DNA from: Aquisphaera insulae
GTDB taxonomy: Bacteria > Planctomycetota > Planctomycetia > Isosphaerales > Isosphaeraceae
NCBI RefSeq assembly: GCF_011064615.1
Contig: NZ_JAALJH010000083.1
Span: 1-40,987 of the forward strand
Reading direction: 5' to 3'
Length of the DNA: 40,987 nucleotides
The notes under the pieces are model-generated. The model made no database searches. It was not told where the DNA came from and saw only the letters and a list, made by a program, of their open reading frames with translations. This document shows, one piece after another, positions 30,203-37,325 of the stretch; within the stretch, counting starts at the first letter, position 1, and each line of letters begins with the position of its first letter. A program made the position numbers and the translations under genes.

Positions 30203-33200
30203 TCAGGGCGATGTGGTTTCATGCCGTGCGCTCGGGTCGCCCCTCGGGCGTGGGCCGGCGTGCCAGGCGATGACCTCGACATCGCCCTCCGGCCCGTTAC
30301 CGCAGGAGGCCAGGGTACGACCGTCGGGCGAGAAATCCAGGAAGTTGACCGGCCCCGAATGGCCCTCCAGGGTGAGAAGTTCCTGGCCGGATTCCGCGTT
30401 CCACAGTCGAACGGTGTGGTCGCGGCTTGCCGTGGCGATGGTGCGGCCATCCGGCGAGAAGACCAGGTCCTCTATGAGTCCTCGATGACCGATGAGGTGG
30501 AACCTCAACTCCAAGGAAGGATAATCCCAGACCATCGCATGTTCGGCGCTGGCGATCATTCGACCGTCCGGCGAAACGAGCAGGGTATCTGAATAGTCCC
30601 GTGGAAACGTCGCAAAGTCCGTTCGAGTCAGTTGCCCCTTCGTGATGTTCCAGGTGACCAACTGGGCCGGTCCAGTGGTGGAGGCAAGTGAATTGCGGAC
30701 GGAGATGACCTCGTCGAGGGCCGTGAATGCCACGGCTCCATAGGGTTGCTCGCCCCCGAAGTTGGTCGCGGCGATTTCATGCCCTGCCAGGTCCCAGATG
30801 TGGACACGACACGATTGATCGAAGGCGGCGATGCGGGATCCGTCGGGCGACCATCTCGCCAGTTCGACCATCCCCTTGTCGCTGACAAATGGCGATCGCT
30901 CTCCGGTCATGTCGTGAATGGCAAGCTGCTGGCAAGCTCGATCTTCGGCCTTCTCCCGACACGATATCGCCAGATGGAGCCCGTGAGGGGCCAGAAATGA
31001 CCTTAAGTAGGATGATGGGTTCAACTTGCGTCGGAGGACGTTCGACGAACCCGTGATCGGATCCCATGCCATCACAGCGCCGGCGCTGGTTGAAACGAGG
31101 ATTCGGCTTCCATTTTCAGAGAAGACGATGGAACTACAACTACCCAAGTTTCCCTGGCCCTGCCAACGGAAGACGGGATAGTTCATTCGTCTTTGCGTAT
31201 CCCAGATTCGGACTGTACCGTCGGAACTCGACGATGCCAGGCGGTGGCCGTCGGGCGAGAAGGTCACGCTCCAGATCCGGTCGGTGTGTCCATGGAGTAA
31301 CTCTCGACTACCGTGGCTCGGCAGGTCCCAGAGCTGGACCGCTTGACTGAAATCGATAGCGAGGGTCTTTCCATCAGGGGAGAACGACAGAGTGTTCGCA
31401 CGCTTTCCCGGTCCTTCCAGTGTTTCGATGACTTGCCAGGTGGTCGTGTCATAGATGAGAGCGTGAGTGTGGTCGCTGCCCGTAACCGCCAGCATTCGGC
31501 CGTCGGGGGAGAATGCGAGGCAGAGGCCCTGGCCGTTCACTTCAATAGCTCTTGAGAACCTCATCCCGGGATCGGTGAGATCGTAGAGCATCACGCGTCC
31601 CGCGACCACGCTCCCCTTGAGGCGAGCGCTTTGGGCCAGGATCTTCCCATCGGGCGAAATGGCCATGGACTCAGCAACCAGAGTTTTCTGGAACTGGGAC
31701 CAGCATCCCTCCGAGACAGAAGGATCCGCTGCGTTCCTTCGCACAAGCAGGCTGTCCCGATTCATGCCGATGATGTGTCGGCCATCCGGGGTGAAGGCCG
31801 CGCCGACTTCTTCCCCGAGGTGGTTTGCGATGATTCCGAGGCGCCGACCCGACTGGGCATCCCAGACGCGAATGACCATGTCGTCCCCGGTCGTCACCAG
31901 CCGGCGACCTTCCGGAGAGAATCGGACATCGTTGGTGTCACCCTCGTGGGCATGGAGAACGCGACGAAGTTCGTGCGTCTCCGCGTCCCAGATCCGTACC
32001 CTGCCATCGGCGCCGGCGGTGGCGATGGACTTGCCGTCGGGGGAATACTCGACGTGATAGACGTCGCGTCCGCCATGAGCGATCCAGCTCGCGATGCCCG
32101 CATCCAGGAGGTTCCGGAGGTAGTACCACTCGAAACCGCGGAGATCCTCCTCTCCGGAAGCGGCTGTAAGTCGATCGAGGAGTTCGCGGGCCATCACCGT
32201 CTGCCCGGACCTGCTCAGGAATGCGGCGCGACGGATATCGGCGGCGTACTGGACGAGGCGGACCTGCCGGTCGCGACGTCGGATGACCTCATCCTGCTTT
32301 CGCGTGAGTAGCTCCTCCGCGCGACGGGTCCGAGAAGCCTGCCAGAGGCTGGCGGCCGCAAGCGACAGGAGCATGAGGAGGACCGTCACTCCGACGAGTG
32401 CGGCGTGATGTCGGCGGGCGAACTTCCGGCTCCGATACCAGATCGACGGCGGTCCGGCGGCGAGGGGGCGGCTCTCGAGATAGTGGCGGATGTCCGAGGC
32501 GAAGGCGCTGGCGGATTCGTAGCGGCTGCGGCGGTCCTTCTCCAGGGCCTTCATCACGGCCCAGTCGAGATCGCCGCGGATGGACCGACAGAGCTTGCGC
32601 GGGTCGGCGTCGCGACGGGCCGCGATCGCGGCGAGCTGCGAGTCCTGTCCCGACGTCGATCGGCCCAGGGTCTGGAGGCGGCGGCTGGGGGTGGGCGGGT
32701 CGTCCTCGCGGAGGATCCGGCGGACCTCGTCGAACCCGGCGGAGCGGAGGGTCGCGGGCTCGAACGGGGCCGTGCCGGTCAGGAGCTCGTAGAGGAGGAC
32801 GCCCAGGGAGTAGACGTCGGAACGCGTGTCGACGTCGGGACCGCTCCATTCGGCCTGCTCCGGGCTCATGTAGGCGGGGGTGCCCATGACCTGAACGAAG
32901 CCGGTGAACAGGGTCTTGTCGGTCAGCGCCTGGTCCCCCATCGCCTTGGCGATGCCGAAGTCGATGACCTTCGGTTCGGGGACGCCGTCGGTGGTGGCGA
33001 TCAGGACGTTCGTCGGCTTCAGGTCGCGGTGGATGATCCCCTTCTGGTGGGCGTGCTGGACGGCCCGGCAGACGCGCTCGAACAGCTCCAGCCGGTCGCG
33101 GACCGGCAGGTTGTGGCGGTCGCAATACTCCGTGATCGGGACGCCCCGGACGAGCTCCATCACGAAGTAGGGGCGGCCCAGCTCCGTCGTGCCGGCGTCC

Positions 33201-33649
33201 AGGACGCGGGCGATACCGGGATGGTCCATCAAGGCCAGGGCCTGCCGCTCGGCCTCGAACCGGGCGATCACGCGGCGGGTATCCAGCCCCGGCTTGATGA
33301 CCTTGAGCGCGACCATCCGGCGGACGGGCGACTGCTGCTCCGCCATGTAGACGACGCCCATGCCCCCCTCGCCGATCACCTCCCGAAGCCGGTACGGGCC
33401 GATCATCGAGCCGAGGGCCGCCGGCGTATCGGCCGGGGCAGGCAGGGGGGGCGTGTCTCCCCAGGTCCGGCCCAGGACGTCGAGCAGGCCCGCGGGCAAC
33501 TTGTGGGAGTCCAGCAGGGATTCGACCTGGGCACGGAGGGCCCCGTCATCTCCGCAGGCATCGTCGAGGAACCGCGGCCACTCGTGGGGCTCGCACCGCT
33601 CGACGGCTTCCAGGAATATCGACTTGGCTCGGGCCATTTCCGCGCTCAC
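30203..33649 (-). CDS. Transmembrane serine/threonine kinase with WD40 sensor tail
   Basis: 1148 residues from GTG 33649 (AGGA 7 bp upstream); a GTG at 33709 would add 20 residues. Hanks-type kinase domain (about 85-350): glycine loop GEGGMGVV (93-100), Lys116 in VALKVIKPG, catalytic HRDLKPTNV (207-215), DFG (230-232) and the APE-equivalent MGTPAYMSPEQ. One membrane helix (HHAALVGVTVLLMLLSLAAA, about 417-437) is followed by a helical spacer and then ten or more WD40 blades to the end (VRIWDAETH, FSPDGRTIATASRDHTVRLW and others). The kinase is cytosolic with the propeller on the far side. The ECF sigma gene lies just upstream in the same orientation, as in planctomycete ECF-kinase pairs. Confidence 0.92.
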   Translation of the reverse strand: MSAEMARAKSIFLEAVERCEPHEWPRFLDDACGDDGALRAQVESLLDSHKLPAGLLDVLGRTWGDTPPLPAPADTPAALGSMIGPYRLREVIGEGGMGVVYMAEQQSPVRRMVALKVIKPGLDTRRVIARFEAERQALALMDHPGIARVLDAGTTELGRPYFVMELVRGVPITEYCDRHNLPVRDRLELFERVCRAVQHAHQKGIIHRDLKPTNVLIATTDGVPEPKVIDFGIAKAMGDQALTDKTLFTGFVQVMGTPAYMSPEQAEWSGPDVDTRSDVYSLGVLLYELLTGTAPFEPATLRSAGFDEVRRILREDDPPTPSRRLQTLGRSTSGQDSQLAAIAARRDADPRKLCRSIRGDLDWAVMKALEKDRRSRYESASAFASDIRHYLESRPLAAGPPSIWYRSRKFARRHHAALVGVTVLLMLLSLAAASLWQASRTRRAEELLTRKQDEVIRRRDRQVRLVQYAADIRRAAFLSRSGQTVMARELLDRLTAASGEEDLRGFEWYYLRNLLDAGIASWIAHGGRDVYHVEYSPDGKSIATAGADGRVRIWDAETHELRRVLHAHEGDTNDVRFSPEGRRLVTTGDDMVIRVWDAQSGRRLGIIANHLGEEVGAAFTPDGRHIIGMNRDSLLVRRNAADPSVSEGCWSQFQKTLVAESMAISPDGKILAQSARLKGSVVAGRVMLYDLTDPGMRFSRAIEVNGQGLCLAFSPDGRMLAVTGSDHTHALIYDTTTWQVIETLEGPGKRANTLSFSPDGKTLAIDFSQAVQLWDLPSHGSRELLHGHTDRIWSVTFSPDGHRLASSSSDGTVRIWDTQRRMNYPVFRWQGQGNLGSCSSIVFSENGSRILVSTSAGAVMAWDPITGSSNVLRRKLNPSSYLRSFLAPHGLHLAISCREKAEDRACQQLAIHDMTGERSPFVSDKGMVELARWSPDGSRIAAFDQSCRVHIWDLAGHEIAATNFGGEQPYGAVAFTALDEVISVRNSLASTTGPAQLVTWNITKGQLTRTDFATFPRDYSDTLLVSPDGRMIASAEHAMVWDYPSLELRFHLIGHRGLIEDLVFSPDGRTIATASRDHTVRLWNAESGQELLTLEGHSGPVNFLDFSPDGRTLASCGNGPEGDVEVIAWHAGPRPRGDPSARHETTSP

Positions 33650-33724
33650 GGTGCGGTCCTCGGATAGCTCGCTGTTGAGCCATGCGAAATCCGCCGCGGG
33701 AATGTCCACGAAATCGCGGAGAGG

Positions 33725-34315
33725 CTATCCGCGACGATCCGCGGGCCCCTCGTCGCGGAGTCGGGCGTTGAGCCAGGCTCGGGCGTAGGTCCACTGCTGG
33801 TAGGCACCGGCGCGGGAGATCCCGATGATCTCCGCGGCCCGTTCGACCGAGAGCCCCGCGAAGACTCTCAGCTCCGCGACCCGGGCCGCGTCCGGGTCCT
33901 CGGCGGCCAGCGCCCTGAGGGCGTCGTCCAGGTCCAGGAGCTCGTCGAGAGATCCGCCGAAGGGCCGATCGGTCGCGCCGAGGTCGAAGTCGAGCTCGAT
34001 CCGCGTCCGGCCGCCGCCGTGCTTCTCCGCCCCCTTGCGGCGGGCGTTCTCGATGAGGATCCGCCGCATCGCCTCGGCCGCCGCGGCGTAGAAGTGGCCC
34101 CGGCCGTCCCAACTGGGGGCGTCCCCCTCGCCGGCCAGCCGCAGGAAGGCCTCGTGGACCAGCGCGGTGGCCTGGAGCGTCTGCCCGGCCTTCTCCCCGG
34201 CCAGCTTCCGCGAGGCGAGCAGCCGGAGCTCGTCATAGACCAGCGCGAGGAGCCGCCCGGCCGTCTGCTTCTCGATCGTCCCGCTCATGGGAACGGCCTG
34301 CGCGGCATCGCTCAT
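33725..34315 (-). CDS. ECF sigma factor, planctomycete kinase-associated type
   Basis: 196 residues from ATG 34315 with GGAGGA 7-8 bp upstream. Region 2 runs from about 15-95 (LLALVYDELRLLASRKLAGE, ALVHEAFLRLAG, GHFYAAAAEAMRRILIENAR); region 4 carries the helix-turn-helix LSVERAAEIIGISRAGAYQQ followed by WTYARAWLNARL. The ARRKGAEKHGG and ELDDALRALA-like linker match the TIGR02999 subfamily. It directs RNA polymerase to alternative promoters. No anti-sigma gene is adjacent; the neighbour is the kinase at 30203-33649, so phosphorylation is the likely control (inference based on known ECF-STK pairs). Confidence 0.9.
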   Translation of the reverse strand: MSDAAQAVPMSGTIEKQTAGRLLALVYDELRLLASRKLAGEKAGQTLQATALVHEAFLRLAGEGDAPSWDGRGHFYAAAAEAMRRILIENARRKGAEKHGGGRTRIELDFDLGATDRPFGGSLDELLDLDDALRALAAEDPDAARVAELRVFAGLSVERAAEIIGISRAGAYQQWTYARAWLNARLRDEGPADRRG

Positions 34316-34387
34316 GAGGCCATCCTCCGAGAGGCTGAGGAGCGTCGTACCGGAGGTGAACTCGCGGTTCTTGTGCTCAGGATCCGG

Positions 34388-34423
34388 CCGGCCGGCGACG
34401 AACGGGATCCGGTCGCCGGCCGG
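34388..34423 (-). terminator. Perfect 12-bp hairpin upstream of the sigma gene
   Basis: CCGGCCGGCGAC (34388-34399) pairs with GTCGCCGGCCGG (34412-34423) around a 12-base loop. It is 84 bp beyond the stop of the peptidase gene (34507) and 73 bp upstream of the sigma start, so it may separate the two transcripts or act in the sigma leader. Confidence 0.5.
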
Positions 34424-34506
34424 GTGGGGACGTGCTTGCCGTCCTGAGAAGAACGATAGCAAGGCACCCGGCCGGCGCCAACGGCCTCGATCGCGGCCCG
34501 GTCCGT

Positions 34507-35517
34507 TCAGCTCCTCCAGAACCCCGCGTGTTCCGTGGGCCCGACCTGGATGTGGAAGTGATCGCGGTGATGCGTCCGCAGGCCGGTGTTGGGATGGTCG
34601 GGGTGGATGATGAAGCGACTCTCCTTGCCGATCGAGGTGGGGCGGGCCTGGGGGCTGGCGGTGTCCTTGCCCTCGATGGCGGCGGTCTGGTAGATGTCCG
34701 CGAAGACGCGGGAGGCGTAATCGACCTGCGCCGGCATCTCCAGGGTGCGCTTCATGAAGGCGTCGGGGTCGTCGGGGAGCGCGATCCGGTAGTCCGTCTG
34801 CTCGAACCCGTCCGGCCACTGGGGATAGCGCTGGCCCTTCTTGTACCGGTGCTCGCGGGTGGCCGGGTTGATCGGGCCGAAGTCCGCGGGCATCGTCACC
34901 GGCTGCTTGCCCCAGTGCTTCAGGACCGTGATGTCGTATCGCCCCCAGCCGACCTCGCCCCCCACGCCCGCGAGGTCGAAGGCGCGGCCCCAGTGGTGGG
35001 CGTTGTTGCCGCTGTGGTTCTCGTCCCCGCCGAAGCCCAGGTCGTAGAGCGTGGTCGCGCCCCAGCGGGTGCGTAGCATCTCGCAGAGCCACGCCAGCAG
35101 GACGAGGAACCGCGGGTCGAGGTTCCGCAGCACCCCTCGTCGCACCGTGCCGGCGATGTCCGACGCGGCCGTGAACTTGCTGATATACAGCACCTGAAGC
35201 CCGCTGATGATGTCCGGCCGGATCGAGAACATGCCCGTGTGCGCGGCGCTCGACCCGCTGCCGGCGGGGGGCTCGGCCGGGGGCGTCACCACGACCTTGC
35301 CGTCGGCGTCGCGAGCGGCCGTGAACTGGTCCAGCACCGAGTCGTCGAGCTGGAAGTAGTTCTGGGCGGCCAGGCCGAAGACGAAGTCGCGGGCCTGGGT
35401 CCACGACAGGTCGCGAGCGGCGAGCGCGAACGCCATGGCGGGGAGCGGAGCATCCCGGATGAACTGCCTGGCCGCCTGGAGCTTTTCCGTCCGCGAGACC
35501 GCTTGGGGATGGGACAT
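34507..35517 (-). CDS. M15/LAS-type metallopeptidase-like protein
   Basis: 336 residues from ATG 35517 (AGGAG 7 bp upstream). The C-terminal half carries the two LAS-peptidase zinc signatures: HHWGRAFDL (H-x6-D, as in SxHxxGxAFD) and HRDHFHIQVGP (HxH). The middle has DLGFGGDENHSGNNAHHW and LPDDPDAFMKRTLEMP. Such enzymes (MepA, D-Ala-D-Ala carboxypeptidases, peptidoglycan L,D-peptidases) cleave cell-wall peptides. No signal peptide is visible, so export by another route or a cytoplasmic target is possible. The N-terminal 100 residues are helical and unfamiliar. Divergent from the GNAT gene. Confidence 0.65.
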   Translation of the reverse strand: MSHPQAVSRTEKLQAARQFIRDAPLPAMAFALAARDLSWTQARDFVFGLAAQNYFQLDDSVLDQFTAARDADGKVVVTPPAEPPAGSGSSAAHTGMFSIRPDIISGLQVLYISKFTAASDIAGTVRRGVLRNLDPRFLVLLAWLCEMLRTRWGATTLYDLGFGGDENHSGNNAHHWGRAFDLAGVGGEVGWGRYDITVLKHWGKQPVTMPADFGPINPATREHRYKKGQRYPQWPDGFEQTDYRIALPDDPDAFMKRTLEMPAQVDYASRVFADIYQTAAIEGKDTASPQARPTSIGKESRFIIHPDHPNTGLRTHHRDHFHIQVGPTEHAGFWRS

Positions 35518-35676
35518 GATCCCGACTCCTGCGAACCTGTACGAGGTGTCGACGACCGGACCGTTGCGGTACAACCTCAGGGCCTCGCCACGAGGAGGCC
35601 GGTCCAGCCCTTGAGACCTTATCGACGATCCAGGCGGCGACCGGACACGAACCGGATCCTGGAGGACGCGCACGCG

Positions 35677-36351
35677 ATGCTCGACAATCCGATCTGGAGC
35701 TCACTCACGACGAACCATGCCGGTTTCGCCGTCGGCGACGGTCTGGCGCGGAGGTTCCCCCCTGAGGTGGCCCCGTTCCTCGGCATACCCGAAATCGGCC
35801 CGTCGAGCCTCGCGGCGATGGCCCGTCTGGCGGAGCCGGGCGAGCGACTGACCATGGTCGGCCTGATACCCGACGATCCTGCCGGCTGGACGATGGAATC
35901 GAGGGGGGCCGTCTCCCAGTTGGTCTTCGACGGGGATCGAAAGGACACCGAACTGGACGCGGAAGCCCTCGCGCTCGGGCCGGAGGACGTGCCCGACATG
36001 CTCGCGCTCACGGGCCTCGTCTACCCGGCCTACTTCCGCCCGAGGACCCACGAGCTGGGGAGCTACCTCGGATTCCGCCACGAGGGAGCCCTGATCGCCA
36101 TGGCGGGGACCCGGATGTGGCCGGGGACCTTCCGCGAGATCAGCGGCGTCTGCACGCACCCGGACTTCCGCGGCCGGGGCCTCGCCGGCCGCCTCCTCGC
36201 TCGTCTCGTCGACCAGATCCTCCACCAGGGCCTCACCCCGTTCCTCCACGTCGACGCCGGGAACGCCGGCGCCCGGGCCGCCTACGAGAAGGCCGGCTTC
36301 GCCTGGCGTCGCGACCTCCCCCTGGCCAGGCTGAGGCGAGAGGCCCCCTGA
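35677..36351 (+). CDS. GNAT-family acetyltransferase, FR47-like
   Basis: 224 residues from ATG 35677 (GGAGGA about 10 bp upstream). The C-terminal half has the acetyl-CoA motif EISGVCTHPDFRGRGLAGRL and the FLHVDAGNAGARAAYEKAGF segment typical of FR47-like transferases; the N-terminal half (WSSLTTNHAGFAVGDGLARR) is a second, degenerate GNAT-like fold. Substrate unknown, possibly an amino-acid derivative. Divergent from the peptidase gene. Confidence 0.85.
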   Translation: MLDNPIWSSLTTNHAGFAVGDGLARRFPPEVAPFLGIPEIGPSSLAAMARLAEPGERLTMVGLIPDDPAGWTMESRGAVSQLVFDGDRKDTELDAEALALGPEDVPDMLALTGLVYPAYFRPRTHELGSYLGFRHEGALIAMAGTRMWPGTFREISGVCTHPDFRGRGLAGRLLARLVDQILHQGLTPFLHVDAGNAGARAAYEKAGFAWRRDLPLARLRREAP

Positions 36352-36391
36352 TCGACCGGGCCCCGGCGGAAATCGGCCCGCGGCGGCTTGC

Positions 36392-36419
36392 TTGACATGC
36401 AACCGTTTGGTTGCATAAT
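36392..36419 (+). promoter_or_regulatory. Promoter with embedded operator, leaderless start
   Basis: TTGACA (36392-36397), 16-bp spacer, CATAAT (36414-36419). The whole spacer and both flanks are covered by ATGCAACCGTTTGGTTGCAT (36397-36416), a perfect 8-bp dyad around GTTT. Transcription should start near 36425-36427, on or next to the ATG of the ArsR gene (36426), giving a leaderless message. A repressor bound to the dyad would block polymerase. This is the clearest promoter in the window. Confidence 0.8.
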
Positions 36420-36425
36420 GGGGCG

Positions 36426-36755
36426 ATGGAAGTGGATGAAGACAGGGTCTTCCGGGCGCTCGCGGATCGGGGCCGTCGCGAGCTGCTGGATCGTCTGCAT
36501 GCGGAGAACGGGCAGACGCTCGGGCAGCTCTGCGAGCGGATGGGGATGACGCGCCAGGCGGTGACGAAGCACCTGAAGGTGCTGGAGGGGGCGGACCTGG
36601 TGGTCCCGATCCGGCGGGGCCGGGAGAAGCGGCATTACCTCAATGCGGTGCCGATCCAGGAGATCGCCGATCGCTGGATCGGGAAGTTCGAGCAGGGGCG
36701 GCTTCGCGCGCTCGCGGACCTGAAGGAAAGGCTGGAGGGGGAGAACGATGGCTGA
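36426..36755 (+). CDS. ArsR-family winged-helix repressor
   Basis: 109 residues from ATG 36426 (a TTG at 36411 is in frame but lies inside the -10 region). The winged HTH is complete: VFRALADRGRRELLDRLHAE, GQTLGQLCERMGMTRQAVTK with recognition helix TRQAVTKHLKVLE, and the wing ADLVVPIRRGREKRHYLN. No cysteine or histidine metal site is present, as in the SdpR-like/SRPBCC-associated subgroup. It probably binds the palindrome in its own promoter. Its end overlaps the SRPBCC gene by 8 bp, so both are one operon. Confidence 0.93.
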   Translation: MEVDEDRVFRALADRGRRELLDRLHAENGQTLGQLCERMGMTRQAVTKHLKVLEGADLVVPIRRGREKRHYLNAVPIQEIADRWIGKFEQGRLRALADLKERLEGENDG

Positions 36756-37209
36756 GTCGCGATTCGTCTACGTCACGTACATCCGGACGACGCCGGAGAA
36801 ACTCTGGCGGGCGCTCATCGATCCGGAGTTCACCCGCAAGTACTGGGTCGAGACCGTGCAGGAGTCGGACTGGAAGCCGGGGTCGTCCTGGAAGATCGTC
36901 GCGCCGGACGGCCGGGTCGCCGACCGCGGCGAGGTCCTCGTGATCGAGGATCATCGGCGGCTCGTGATCTCGTGGCGGAGCGAGCTCTTCCCCGAGGCCC
37001 ATGCGGAGGGATTCTCGCGGCTGACCTACGAGCTCGAGCCGAAGGGGGAACGGGTCAAGCTCACCGTGATCCACGAGATGGACCGGCCCGAGTCCAAGCT
37101 GATCGGCATGGTCTCGAGCGGCTGGCCGGCGATCCTGTCCAGCCTCAAGAGCCTGCTGGAGACGGGAGAGGCCCTGGAGGAGACGAGGACCTGGCCGGAG
37201 GGCCTATGA
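36748..37209 (+). CDS. SRPBCC/AHSA1-like ligand-binding protein
   Basis: 153 residues. START-like fold: FVYVTYIRTTPEKLWRALID, the signature FTRKYWVETVQESDWKPGSS, WKIVAPDGRVADRGEVL, and FSRLTYELEPKGERVKLTVI, ending in the long helix GWPAILSSLKSLLETGEAL. Such proteins always seem to follow an ArsR gene in this arrangement and bind small hydrophobic ligands or act as Hsp90-activator-like co-factors. Translated by overlap with the repressor gene (36748-36755). Ligand unknown. Confidence 0.9.
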   Translation: MAESRFVYVTYIRTTPEKLWRALIDPEFTRKYWVETVQESDWKPGSSWKIVAPDGRVADRGEVLVIEDHRRLVISWRSELFPEAHAEGFSRLTYELEPKGERVKLTVIHEMDRPESKLIGMVSSGWPAILSSLKSLLETGEALEETRTWPEGL

Positions 37210-37325
37210 CGGGGCGCTGCACTCCTTGAGATCTTCGGACGCCGGGTTTAGCCTGCAAGGATGCCGGGCCGCCGGGATCGCTCGCCGTCTGATCGACTCG
37301 ACTCGGCTCGACGCCATGAATCAGG

